DNA of 64,000 nucleotides from Trichostrongylus colubriformis (GCA_963978905.1 OZ022258.1:56714591-56778590), one strand, 5' to 3'. Positions 25,600-36,258 are shown, numbered from the stretch's first letter. Program-made: numbers and translations. The notes: generated by a model from the letters alone, not told the origin.

Positions 25600-26163
25600 C
25601 AATCATGTATCAAGGAGACATTGAAAATTTTGAAAAAGATTTTGGAATCTCGAAAGGATCACTTCGGAATGCGCTGAGAAACGGCGGCAAGAAGCATCAG
25701 TGCTAAATGCCGCTGGTCTAGGTCTGAATAAACTGAACATCGAAGTGTCTAAATCTCTTCTTCACAATGCAACCTCCAGAGGTGTCTCTAAGTTAGTGAG
25801 GAGCAGCCCAGACTTTGCTATGCAGAAAGGACTGAAGCTGAGAGAACCAGAAGCCTGAAAAAAAAACGGAAAAATGCTAGAAAACTGCAAGCTGATGAGA
25901 ACACGGAAGTTGTTTGTACTGTTGCTGCGCTGAAGCGCTCAAACTTACGTTTCATGAGTGTGCGGCATCAAGCTCCTAGAAATCTTTTAGTGATTCAGTC
26001 CTTTAGTGGAACTAGTTGCTTAGCCAGTTATGAAACTCTCGAAGCTAATCCACCAGCGAAATCTGCAAATTTTTGTTTTCTGCAGCCACATGTCGCTGCC
26101 CTCACAAAGCAGTCATATCACGAAATGTTGCTACGAAGAAGACAAATAGCGACAGGACTTTAG
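25600..26163 (+). pseudogene. Degenerate ORF with two frame changes, unidentified
   Basis: Three overlapping open frames together look like one protein of about 180 residues. The first starts with an ATG near 25606 and reads ENFEKDFGISKGSLRNA. The frame changes near 25670 into one reading KRRQEASVLNAAGLG and on to KGLKLREPEA. It changes again at a run of nine A (25858-25866) into a stretch that ends IATGL at 26163. The composition is natural throughout, but no family was recognised. It could be a dead gene, a transposon gene or, less likely, a slippage site. No intron signals separate the frames. Confidence 0.4.
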
Positions 26164-26395
26164 TAAATCACGGGAATCCTCGGAAAAGTCGTGTTTGGGG
26201 TGAGAAATTTACAGCGGTGTTTTGAAATTTTTCTCGTGAACCCTCGACGACTATAGCTTTCTGAAAAGATATCGGGACCGATGAGGCGATCTCCCAAAAA
26301 AGGGGTCAATGGATAAGCATACTTCTTCGTAGCTAGAATTACGTAGCGTTGTTATCAGTTAACAACCGTTTTACTTTGGGAAGTCTCCTTGAGTA

Positions 26396-27141
26396 CAGGG
26401 GGTGCCAAAAAAAAGGAGTAATTTTGTCCACGGCTCACATCTGCCAATTATACAAAACATTGGGAAACGAAATAGATAAAAGTATTGGGGCAAAATATTC
26501 CCGAAATATTCCTCTGAAAGCAGGAACAAGCTGTGGCTCCCTACTTTCACCTTTATAGAAATACGGAGCTTTCATTCGGTGCAGACGGGCTTCGGAGTAC
26601 CTACAGTATCAAGGCCCGTTTAAAACAGTGAAGCCAGGCTCCGTGGTAGGTCTTATGTGGGGAGCTTCCTGAGGATTGGATCTTCGGTTCATGGAAGTCA
26701 CAGAGCCCCTGCTGCTTGGACAAGGCTGCTATGATCCGAAGTATCATTTTCATGCCCAAATCCGCCTCCGGAGGGGTTTCAGTGGTAAGTGCACGTCTTG
26801 GCTCTTGGAAACGAAGGGCGCTGGGAACCCGGAAAAAACGGGATCCTAAAGAACACCATCCACTATGAATCCCCTTAGGTATCCTGAGTGAGCGGACCTC
26901 AGCAAGGTCGTGAACGAGGGCGACGAAATTTCGGATTTTGCCCAGTTGAGAGGATCATCTCGTTCACTCTTTCCTCTCTCCCGTTCCTGCTCGTGCAGAA
27001 GGCTGCCACGGAGTATAGAGATAAAGTGAGGTCTGCTCTTGAATCTGGGGATGAAAATGCCTCAACAATATTTGCTGTAGTTCAACTAAAGTGGGGCGAA
27101 AGTGGAGGAGACAAAATTACTTCTTTTTTTGGCACCCCCTA
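26396..27141. mobile_element. CAGGGGGTGCC-type mariner-like MITE, copy 1 (746 bp)
   Basis: Left end CAGGGGGTGCCAAAAAAA and right end TTTTTTTGGCACCCCCTA, each next to TA (26394-26395 and 27142-27143). A TA target and CAGGGGG ends fit the Tc1/mariner superfamily. The ORF inside (26888-27217) shows no transposase motifs, so the element is non-autonomous. Closely related to 50958-51694 (opposite orientation) and 17570-18220. Confidence 0.8.
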
Positions 27142-27143
27142 TA

Positions 27144-27954
27144 TAGTAACAGGTAGCCTACGGAAGCCTCAGCTAGAGGTCGTATCGTCCTCAACACTGA
27201 GATTGACGTCAGTTTGAAGAGCTACTGCCTTCAGTGCTCATGTAATGCTTTTCCACTAGCCTGCAGCAGGTCAGAGTGATGGCACCGAATTTCGTTTTTT
27301 GATTCAGTTCGCTATACTATGGAAAATGTGTTAGCATCTTTAGTTTAATAGCGATCAGATAATTTGCCGTACCGTTTGAAGGCACCTCAAGGCTAAGGAG
27401 GAAATGAGAGGTAAGACATATTATCTGAAAACGAACATTTCATTCCAAAGAAATGATTTGCAGTGAAGCTCCCATTGAGAAGAGCGTCTTGAAAGCCTAG
27501 CGTGGATTACTGTAGAAGGGTAGCGGTTCATTTGGTGCATTGCACAAGTGCCGTTGTGCATGGCGGTGTGGTTTGCTTATCTCAGTGGCATTAGTCACTT
27601 TCTCATCGTGCTCGAAGATGTTATGGAATTTTTCTTCTATTTTGATCTATTTGTTCATACATAGTGTGATCTGTGATGTATCAACACTCCTTTCTCGGTT
27701 TTCACTACATTAAGCGCCTACGAAAGCGTCAGGGTCGCGCATGGAAGCGCTATATCATCAGCTGGTACTTTTGCACAAGCGTTCTAGTTTTTGATCTTTC
27801 CTCTCTGCACTCGTTCTTCTCTATCACTTACAATCTAATGGAAAACTACTCGCACGCTTTTTGAGTTGAGGGGCTTACCATTTTGCAAAATACACAGCAG
27901 AATCGTGGGAATCCTTGTGTCTATGGCTGAAGATGTACCTTGCGACCGGTTTAC
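27144..27954. other. Intergenic, no feature seen
   Basis: No exon or repeat terminus recognised. Confidence 0.35.
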
Positions 27955-28122
27955 AGGGGAGACGGTCGTTTGGCGCGGCCCCTTGGAGCTAATTTGCCAA
28001 TGGGGCACTGCCAAAGCTCCACCCCCAAAAAGGCTTAGGTAAATCTGGGAGAGTCCAGACGGCCCATACGCCCCATTGGCAAATTAACTGCAAGGGCCGC
28101 GCCAAACGACATACACCCGTTT
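27955..28122. repeat. Short palindromic MITE (~168 bp)
   Basis: The arm CGTTTGGCGCGGCCCCTTGG...AATTTGCCAATGGGGC is mirrored by GCCCCATTGGCAAATTAACT...GGGCCGCGCCAAACG. The loop of about 60 bp contains TCCACCCCCAAAAAGGC. It directly abuts the next element at 28122-28626. Confidence 0.75.
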
Positions 28123-28626
28123 AGGTTGCGTTCATACCAAATCGAATGAGAGTTTTGGCGCATCGGCGCATCGGCGCATCCGCGATTTGAGAGAATTGGC
28201 GTGCCACGTCACCCTTTTGAACGCGGCACGTGCCAACGTGCGGTTGATTTCTTTTTCTTCTCTTTTCATTTCTTGATCTTTTTCTGTTATGGCAAGTATC
28301 CAAAATCGCGGATGCGCCAATACTCTCATTTTTCAATCGATATGTATCCTATCCATCACGCGAATGCGCCAATTCCCTCAAATCGCGGATGCGCGGATGC
28401 GCCGATACGCCAATGCGCCGATACGCCAATACTCTCACTTTTTCGATCGATATGTATGTTATCAATCACGCGAATGCGCCAATTCTCTCAAATCGCGGAT
28501 GCGCCGATCCGCCGATACGCCAATGCGCCGATGCGCCAATAATCTCATTTTCTGATCGATACGTATCTCATGCATGACGCGAATGCGCCAAAACTCTCAT
28601 TCAATTTGGTATGAACGCAGCCTTAC
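28122..28626. mobile_element. MITE with internal 110-bp tandem repeats
   Basis: Terminal inverted repeats of about 45 bp: the left TTGCGTTCATACCAAATCGA with GAGAGTTTTGGCGCAT is mirrored by the right ATGCGCCAAAACTCTCATTC then TTTGGTATGAACGCA. The interior has three tandem units of 109-110 bp beginning at about 28338, 28448 and 28557 with CGATATGTAT-like words. Each unit is full of GATGCGCCGATACGCCAATGCG-type words. It has no coding potential; the open frames are repeat artefacts. Confidence 0.8.
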
Positions 28627-28714
28627 AGTTCTTTTGCAGTTCGACTGAAGATTACGATCAGTGCTACGAGCAGATCTGCGATCCGCAGGATCGTGTGAAC
28701 TTGCGCTTAAAGGT

Positions 28715-28858
28715 ATAGCTCAGCCGTCGGATTTCTCGATTCTGCGATTTTGCGGCGTCGCACTTTCGCACGCGATACTACGACATTGAGAATGTTCAAT
28801 GTCGCAACTTCGCGTGCAGAGCCGCAACAGCACAAAATCACCAAGTCTGACGGCGGCC
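28715..28858. repeat. CGTCAGA-type MITE, copy 3
   Basis: Left AGCCGTCGGATTTCTCGATT, centre TTCGCACGCGA and TTCGCGTGCAGAG, right CCAAGTCTGACGGCGGCC. It is the best-preserved right end of the family. Confidence 0.65.
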
Positions 28859-29239
28859 TGTGCGTACTCTTCTCTACACAAGGTAGAAACGGTCTGCAGA
28901 ATGTAAAGCTGCGGTCAAGAAATCAACATTCCTTTCTCAGTTCTGCTACGTAGTTTTCACTACAGAAAATGTACATAAGTGCTACGAGCAGATTAAATTC
29001 ATTCCAAGAACGGATCAGTGATAATCATGGTTAGTGTATCAATGGATGGTGCAGAATCAGTGTGCCACCGACTGCAACGTAACAACGTCCAACTAATTTC
29101 ACGGTCGAAAACCCTAGAAGCCTTTTCCAGATTTGAAAACCCATTTTCATTAGCTCTTTTTTTGCCCTCGTGTTAATGCTGTCTTCTCTCTTTTATACTG
29201 TTGTGCACATATAATTCATCCTTCAGGAATTGGTCATCT

Positions 29240-32196
29240 ATGACTTTGAAACCATTTATCATTGATACGCATAAACCGTCAAATGATGAACTTCGCACGG
29301 TTATTGAAGAATCCCTCCAAGCGAACTTCAAAGTCGTGGAGACCAGTCTATGTCAATGTCCAGGTAATTATCCCTTTTTTGTTTACCATTTTAATTGTTG
29401 ATGTCTCACTAAGCGACTACACCTTGTATTCGTAGCTATATCATATCATACGAAGGCTTCTTCATTAGAAACTTCGTCTTTTTTTCCAGTTATTTCATGG
29501 ACTTATTTCAAGTTTGATAGGTGACATCACCTATCAAACTTCCTCTAATTAATACAGTTATACAGCAAGGCATTCAAAGCTAAGAACTGTGGCATTCTTG
29601 ATATGTGAGAATTTTGTAGACCAGTCACTATCAAGAGGTATTCAGGGGACATAAACAAGCGAAATAAAAGTAATAAAGTAAATTACATTGTCTAGCACGT
29701 TAGGTCAGGATCAAAACTCATAGGTAGATTGCGTATTCTACCTCTGAAACTATGAGCCTAGATCTCACTGCCGAACCGTACAATATGACATCAAGTGGAT
29801 TTGGACGCAAAATGGTTATAGCTGAAGTCGGCGGCCCCGGAAATCTCTTTCCAGTTATCCACAGGGAAAAAGAGTTCGATTTGAAGGTAGACGATAATTC
29901 TCAATCAAAATCTTATTACACTCAATTTGTTGTCTAATTCGCCAGTGAGGATATTCCAGGAACTTTGTGGTAGTTGTGGAGCTCCGTCGTCGTTCGTTTT
30001 TGGTCCTGGAGCAGGGCCATGGAAGGTCGTTGGGAGGAACTGTGAAATGGTAGCTGACGCTAATTTTGCAGTATCCAAGGTGATTAACATGCTTCTTTCG
30101 TTGATTTCTGTCAGCATTTTGTTTGTTTAAGACCGATTTCATTGAGGAAACTACATCCACTTTAATGGAAGCTACTCTAGCTCGTAGTGCCGTCACATCT
30201 CGTGATTTTGCGATTTTCTGGCGTCCCACCTTCGCACGCGATTGAAATCTTGCATTGCCGCACTTCGCGTGCGAGGCCGCAACACCACAAAAGCGCGAAG
30301 TCTGACAGGGCCTTATGATCTAGCAGCTGGTTTGTACCATGTGATCATATCCTTGATAGATATTAGGCTGTAGAGCAAATAAGCTCTACAATGAGCCCCA
30401 TTTCGCGTATTTAGGTACGAAAGTGTTGAGCAAAAGTTTATTGCTTTCGTTCCCTTGGTGCGTTCATAGTAGCGTAGTTTTCTGAAAATTTGTTCCAATT
30501 TGGGTAGCAACAAAAGTCGCTTCACTTCCTCCAAAGCAGACTCCTGTTCCATATAAGATGGAGGTCATCAATTCGCCAAAGTTCAATCTGATGGCAAATC
30601 TTGCTGTGTCACCTGAACCTGGTCCTACAGAAGTAGGTGTGTTTGATTAGTTTACGGTTTTTTTTTTTGCTCAATTCTTTTTTACGTTACTGTGGTTAAG
30701 GGGGCGGGGGGGGGGGGGAGGGGCTGGTGGGTTCAAATATGAACTTTTTGCAGACGTGGAAGTATGGCTTTGGTATTACTGCCTAGGCGAAATTCTGCGA
30801 GCGCTCACTATCCTGCCGGATAGCTTGGTCGTGTTACAAAAACTTGATTTTTTTCTTGAGCCCTTCAAACTTGCGTTCCAGGGTTTTTCTCCAGCCGACT
30901 TTTGTATAACTACTTAGACCCTCGGCATGTGGGATTATAAGCTTATGCGTTTTCAGTTCCTCCCGTGGTCGGTAGATTCAATGCAACACAAAATTATGAT
31001 TATGGTGTTCTGGTTCGCATGATCATTTTTCGGGTTCCTACTTCATCGATTAGGGAGGGTTTCAGTGCAAGGCGCTAGATCTCCCAGTGATCTTATAAAT
31101 ATTCGTACCAACATACATACGTTATTCAACTCATATTAACTTTTTGATCTGTTTCCATTATTTCCTTTTCGCCAATTATGACACTTCACTCAATCGCTGT
31201 CCAATTTTTAGTTCATTGCAAAGTTTCTGTGCGTACTGGACAATACAACTTCCCAGAAGCTATTCGGAAAGGACTCGCTAAGCATTACGGCGAAAAGTGA
31301 CAACTAAAGTTATGAGTTGAATTAATGAAGCCGTTCAATGGCGCCTATTACAGGTGTGTTTCGGTTGCTGGCATTTTCGTGATGTCAAAGGGTGAAGCGA
31401 AAATACATGTGATGCCTGACTTTCCTGGTTCCTGCTTCACATCGACGGAGGAGGTAGGATTTCCGTTAGCAGTTATGTACTGATTTGTGTACTCATGTCT
31501 ACACGTGTACTTTTATCTGTTTCAGTAGTGAAATTGTGGAAAATTCTCAAGTTTTTCTATGACATAACCATTAACCTCAGTATTTCGATTATCGCTATCA
31601 CCTTTGTGCCTCGGAACATTTCATTGATTCGTGATAAGCAAGACTCTTGTGATCCGTTGCCGTTCTCCCCGCAATTTCCATTGAGCTTTAAGCAACTTTT
31701 TCATGTCATTTTCCTGTTCACTGTGATGCATTGTTAAAATAGATAATCTTCCAGATTGAGAAGCGATGGCTCCGCTTCTTCACTATGAAGGCACCGCTGA
31801 TATGTGCTTCAGTATTTCATTCTTATGATCCAGGGCACAAGTTACGAATGGAGCACACGCACTGCTATTCAAACCATGGAGATGCCGGTATGTATTGTTT
31901 TTGCCTTATAAAAACGTTAAAAACTCTCTTGCTTTGAAGCTTGCTTTGCTTTTCAATGTGACATCTTTGAAATATGAGGTTTCATTATAAAATGGGACTG
32001 CCTTCATATGCAGATTTTCAGTGCAGAAACACGCCCTGTAGCTTCGATTAATTCTATTAGTAGTTTTATTGGCGACATGTCCTACTGATTCGTCATAAAT
32101 TCAGGTCATTACCACTACGATACTACTCCTGATGCGGTTGTTTATGAAGGATACTTTGCAGCAGCCGAGAAGATCTTCCGATTCGATGAGGTATAG
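29240..32196 (+). CDS. C11orf54/PTD012-family zinc-dependent ester hydrolase (eight exons recognised)
   Basis: Exons: 29240-29363, 29762-29886, 29960-30079, about 30540-30636, 31212-31296, 31354-31453, 31755-31887 and 32105-32196 (TAG). All have GT...AG borders, and phases fit (the 30540 acceptor is least sure). The predicted protein is ~291 residues against ~315 in the human protein; about 20 residues are probably in an exon I could not find between 30080 and 30539. Matches to the family as I remember it: CPGDLTAEPYNM, IAEVGG near residue 65, FGPGAGPW in exon 3, VRTGQYNFPE and AKHYG in exon 5, IHVMPDFPGSC in exon 6. In exons 7-8 the motif HTHCYSNHGDAGHYHYD gives the HxHx9H zinc ligands near residues 250-265. 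The human protein (PTD012) binds Zn through three histidines and has esterase activity; the physiological substrate is unsettled. Exon 1 is preceded by CATCCTTCAG (29217-29226), a possible trans-splice acceptor. Intron 3 contains a MITE. Confidence 0.88.
29510..29541. repeat. 32-bp palindrome in intron 1
   Basis: AAGTTTGATAGGTGA and its exact reverse complement are separated by two bases. It can form a 15-bp hairpin in the pre-mRNA of the hydrolase gene. No known role. Confidence 0.7.
30188..30314. repeat. CGTCAGA-type MITE, copy 4 (inside intron 3 of the hydrolase gene)
   Basis: GCCGTCACATCTCGTGATTT at left, TTCGCACGCGATTG and TTCGCGTGCGAGGC at centre, CGCGAAGTCTGACAGGGCC at right. It lies wholly within an intron, so it is tolerated by splicing. 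Confidence 0.6.
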
Positions 32197-32461
32197 AAGA
32201 GATACAGGGAATTATTGTGATGCTACTTAACTCCTGTGATCACTGATTGATTATCGTTTACACTTTGTACGTTTCACTTTGATTGCTCAGAATTTTTTTT
32301 TTGCTGTTCTTTGGGTGGTACTGTCTTGCCTCTTTTTTTCTTATTCGTGAATGACGTTTTATATTGGTGATAAATTTTTCATATTTTTCTTCTTTCAACT
32401 CAAGTGTAGCGAAGATGTTGTCCTAGGCCGAATATCCTAGACTATCTTGACTCTGTCCAAT

Positions 32462-32467
32462 AATAAA
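32462..32467 (+). terminator. AATAAA polyadenylation signal of the hydrolase gene
   Basis: Canonical AATAAA 266 nt after the stop codon at 32194-32196; no earlier perfect copy was seen in that 3' region. Confidence 0.5.
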
Positions 32468-32755
32468 AATCTATCTAAAAAAGCTGATTTACAAAGGCAT
32501 GGTATCACTTGCGTTTGATGATCGAAGCTTCACCCCACCGTGGTTATGATTGTACAGTTGTGCAGTCACATGGTTCGTGCAGAGTCTGAAAAATCTAATT
32601 GATGGGGTTGTTCATCAAAAAAAAAGTGGTTTCCATCGGTCAGGATAAGGGTAGTTAACTTGTTATTGAATAGCTTAAATTGTTGGTGGAATTTTTGTGT
32701 ATGTATTTAGCTCTATGGTCAATGAAATGTGTGTGTGATCGTGTTTGCAAAACTC

Positions 32756-32838
32756 TAGCGCGAGTGGGGTTCGAACCCACGAGGACTTACGTCCATTGGA
32801 ACTTAAGTCCAACGCCTTAACCACTCGGCCATCGCGCT
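32756..32838 (-). tRNA. tRNA-Leu (anticodon TAA)
   Basis: 83 nt on the minus strand. The 7-bp acceptor stem AGCGCGA/TCGCGCT is perfect. The D arm holds GCCGAGTGGTTAAGGC (A box), and the 5-bp anticodon stem TTGGA/TCCAA encloses loop CTTAAGT, so the anticodon is TAA (reads UUA). A long class-II variable arm (GGACGTAAGTCC) and a perfect T arm GTGGG-TTCGAAC-CCCAC (B box) follow. No intron. The long variable arm fits Leu and excludes Ser by anticodon. All helices pair, so the gene is probably functional. Confidence 0.96.
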
Positions 32839-33130
32839 ACGGAAGTGCCACGCCTTAGTGCTCCTGTCATAGCGTGTTTCATGGATACTCCCACAGAACG
32901 GGAATTATTGCCTGAGGGAAGGTGTTTTTGTTCTTACGTGATTGCTTTCAACAAGAGATCGGACGGCCTGATTGAAATATATACCAGGGATGCCATCTGA
33001 AAGTACTGTGCCCCTTTTGTGTTTTGTATTTGTAGAATGTACACTGGTACAGCCTAGATGATTTCATTGGAGACGCCTATAACCTGTAGTGGATTTCAGA
33101 AAAGAAACTGAAAAATTCTACTATCGATCA

Positions 33131-33390
33131 GTAATGTTTGGTACTCGTCCATGGATTTGTGATCTGGTCTCGGAATGTATACATTGTGAATGAAGAGGCT
33201 TATTTCTCCATTCTACTGCTCATTACATAGTAGAGCCTTGTATGTATTGGTTGATTGGAACTGATTGGTAATGTTTGGTACTTGTCCAAATTTTTGATCT
33301 GGTCTTGTAATGTGTACATTGTGAATAAAGAGGCGTACCTTATTCCTCACGTTCTACTGCTCATTACATAGCAGAGCCTTGAAAGTAGCT
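33131..33390 (+). repeat. Two-copy tandem duplication, period 137 bp
   Basis: GTAATGTTTGGTACTCGTCC (33131) recurs at 33268. Both units continue through GATCTGGTCT, GTGAATGAAGAGGC or GTGAATAAAGAGGC, and TTCTACTGCTCATTACATAG. Confidence 0.7.
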
Positions 33391-33503
33391 TTTCTCGAAC
33401 ACAAGGCTTGCATGATGGTCGAATGAAAGTTCCGCAGTCTCCAATGACTCCTTTTATTGCCATTATTGATTTTCACAACGTAGCCCATTTTCCAGTGTTG
33501 GTA

Positions 33504-34178
33504 CGTAGGTCACTATTTATATTTCGGGAGTAGCAATACTTTTATCATAGGAGTAAATCTGATGAATTCATCGTAAAGTTTGTCTTTTTCAACTACATAT
33601 CCATTATTGGGTTTGCCGCACGGCGCTTTTTGTTTATTTTATATTCATCTGGAAAATTTCGTTTTTTTTTCAGGAGATGAAAATTGAATTTTTAGAAATT
33701 ATAAAAAAAATCGACAATGGAGCTCCATGAAAGACCACACTGTATCGTCGTTTAGGGAATTCAATCGTGGTCGTAGTTCGCTGCCCGACGAGATTCGTAA
33801 AGGACGTTCAAAATAGGCAGCTGTGGCAGATAACATCGATGCTGTGTGCAATATGATTAAGCAAGATCGCCATGTCACCCATCCTAAGATTGAGGCATCT
33901 CTAAGCATTAGTTCCGCTAGCACACATTCAATTTTACATGAACACATGAGTTTGCAAAAACTATTTTCCCGTTGGAACCCACACACTTTGCCAAACGCAC
34001 CAACAAGGCTTCTGTCGACAAAATTTTCAAATAAGTACACATAAACAAATAGCTTCGTGCGACAAATTGAATGATGGGGCATATAGTTTGGAAGAAAGCG
34101 AATTTTACGATGGAACCATCAGATTTACTCCCATGATCACAGTATTGCCTTTTCCCGAAATATAAATAGTGACCCACG
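33504..34178 (+). mobile_element. Mariner element, internally deleted, with intact terminal repeats
   Basis: The termini CGTAGGTCACTATTTATATTTC and GAAATATAAATAGTGACCCACG are inverted repeats of about 40 bp, each next to TA (33502-33503, 34179-34180), the mariner target. A transposase relic lies within (33740-34043). At 675 bp it is about half the length of a full mariner (~1.3 kb), so the catalytic part is deleted. Confidence 0.9.
33740..34043 (+). pseudogene. Mariner transposase N-terminal (HTH) fragment
   Basis: The frame reads VSSFREFNRGRSSLPDEIRKG, a stop, then ADNIDAVCNMIKQDR, EASLSISSASTHSILHEHM and SRWNPHTLPN. These match the paired-like helix-turn-helix region of mariner transposases (usual FkrGr.S..DeeR.GRP, then ENI..V...I..DRr.T..EI...L.IS..S...IL...L and aRWVPH.Lt). 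An in-frame TAG at 33814-33816 and the absence of any DD34D catalytic domain show it is dead. Confidence 0.88.
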
Positions 34179-34736
34179 TACTGTGACCACTGTACAGTCA
34201 ATAGCCACCGAAAAGGTTCGATAAAGGTCATCAACCAATCTTTATGGGCGGCTTCAGCTCCTATCCTGTTTTTCTATCGCTTCTTAACCATTAAATACTT
34301 CTTAAACACTTTTTCTGTCCATGTTCATAATTTCTATAGAATCGCTGAATTATAGGATTTATTCCTGTTGTATCGCATTTTTAGCGAAATATTGTCAACC
34401 AGGTACACTGCTATTGCGCTACTAAAGCCTATTTTCAATACTCTATTTTCGGACTTAAACTGCACACATATCATTGAATTCACATTATCCCTGCATGTTC
34501 GAAACAAGCCAGCAAACTTGAATGAACTGATATTCGTTTGACTGCCTGTCCACCCGTATCCACTCAGCTCTTTAAATTCTCTCCAAATCAATTCTTTTAT
34601 TTGTTGAAATTCTGATTAATTTCTGAAATAGTTTCTTTTAATTCATCTCTTTTGGTGTGATGCCAACACGTTATACGTGTGAGTGCTGGTAAGCTAAAGT
34701 AAATATATCATTCAGAAGCTGAGTTAATGTGAAACG

Positions 34737-34895
34737 GGTCTCGTTGGTGTAAAGGATTAGCACATATCCCCGGAAAGGATGAAATGCGGGTTCGAGTCCC
34801 GTCCGACACCGAAGCTTTTGCCCATGACTCAGCACCCTTGTAGTAACTTTCGCATTGCGGGCTGCGGCAAAAATCAGCAGCCTTCAACATCAAAA
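34737..34895 (+). repeat. SINE-A (tRNA-derived) copy with intact pol III boxes
   Basis: A 74-nt tRNA-like head (34737-34810): acceptor GGTCTCG/CGACACC (6 of 7 pairs), A box TGGTGTAAAGGAT, anticodon-like stem with loop CCGGAAA (no U33, so not a working tRNA), T arm with perfect B box GGTTCGAGTCC. A body follows: AAGCTTTTGCCCATGACTCA, then TTTCGCATTGCGGGCTGCGG and AAAAATCAGCAGCC. The same head and/or body occurs at 40140-40240, 52245-52345 and 55566-55700. The head resembles tRNA-Arg (weak inference). Confidence 0.8.
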
Positions 34896-35462
34896 CTGTG
34901 CGATCGATTCAATTTGCCATTTTGAAAAACCTCAGGTTGCCTGAAGTCATACATACTAATATGTGGAAAATCAGAACTGCGAAGATCTGTAATTCAAATG
35001 GCTTGATGAGATGATCTATGGCGGAACTCGAGTCAAAAGCGCGATTTAAGGTCTCCATCGCAGCCTCGGTTGGGTGCGTTTCCTTGTGTGGCTGCCTAGA
35101 GCTTCTCGCCGAGTAGCTGTGGAGGGCAGGGCTAGGTTAGCTGCACTCTGCATCTGTGTCACCTATCTCTGTAATGCGAAGGCGTGAAAGCTGTCTTACT
35201 TCTATGAGTGGGTTCTATCACTCGGGTTTTTGACAATTTCTTTTCCTCATTTGCTTTCGCACCATGCACCATCTCTACTTTCACATTTTATTATTGGTCA
35301 GTTATCTTTAATGGTGTGTTTAAGTCACAGTTAATTGGCGAAATCAAGCATAGAGTGTTCCAGGGCAATTTCTTTGTCTGATCATTCTGCAGTAGTTCTG
35401 CAACGCCGAGTACCTACGCGCTTATTCATTTATCTCAGAATGATAGAGCAGGTGCATGAAAC

Positions 35463-35790
35463 ATTTAAAGACACCGCAAGGAGTAATTCAGGCTGATCGT
35501 GGAGTTTGAATGTCGATGCGCTAAGTAGTGCAATAACGGAGAAGGAACTATGAGGCGAGACGCAAAAATATATAAAAACTTCCTCCTCACTCCTTCCATT
35601 TCGTCACCTCTGCATCACTAGCCTCTGAGTGGTAGATGCAGATAGCGAAGGTTGACAGCCAGCTGAGGACGTCGCCCCACTATCGCAGCAACTCGGCCAA
35701 CGACGCGCAGCAGCTCGAAGTGAAGCGCGATGAGATTGCATTAAGAATTCCAAGAGCGCGTTTTCAACGCGAATTCCACCATAGATTTTA
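35463..35790 (+). repeat. Family-C interspersed repeat, copy 2
   Basis: Contains AGTGCAATAACGGAGAAGGA, CTCTGCATCACTAGCCTCTG, TCGCAGCAACTCGGCCAACG, GTGAAGCGCGATGAGATTGC and CGCGTTTTCAACGCGAATTC, the ordered landmarks of the family. Confidence 0.55.
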
Positions 35791-36216
35791 TCTCTTTATG
35801 ATCGGCCTCTTCATTTACAGGAATTATCGTTTCCAGCTCTGTTTTCCCTTATTGCGCCCATTCCAATGCTCTCAAAAGTGAAACTTTTCTACAACTCCAT
35901 TTTCAGCATGTGCAGCTTCAACAGAAACGTATCTAAATCGACCCATATAGACGTGGATTTATCTTGCGTGAAAATTTGATTATCATTGCACCTATTACCA
36001 ATTCGCTTGACTTATTTGTTTTGTTAATTATAACATTTATCGTTGCTTCCTCATACGAATCTTCTCGCACTTGAGCGGATCCGCATTACTATTTATGACC
36101 CGTCTTATTGGATTTTCCATACTCTGAAAATGATGGATGAAGTGACAAATCGCCCTTCAGGGAGTTCCGATTCTATCTAGTCAGCACAATTAGATGTGAA
36201 GATAAATAGAAACTTA

Positions 36217-36222
36217 TTTATT
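36217..36222 (-). terminator. AATAAA polyadenylation signal of the sulfotransferase-like gene
   Basis: AATAAA on the minus strand, 37 nt past the TAA stop at 36259-36261. Confidence 0.6.
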
Positions 36223-36258
36223 TTCTCTTTAAAATATGCATAAAACAAACAAAAAACA

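Noticed and set aside
26888..27217. 109-codon ORF as a transposase
   Set aside because: No DDE/D or HTH motif, and it is shared only with other copies of the non-autonomous element.
28121..28577. Ala/Asp/Arg-rich repeat proteins in five frames, at first sight CRISPR-like repeats
   Set aside because: The 110-bp units are tandem without unique spacers and lie inside MITE inverted ends.
34737..34810. A second tRNA gene
   Set aside because: The anticodon loop lacks U33, the acceptor has a mismatch, and the head is joined to a SINE body repeated elsewhere.
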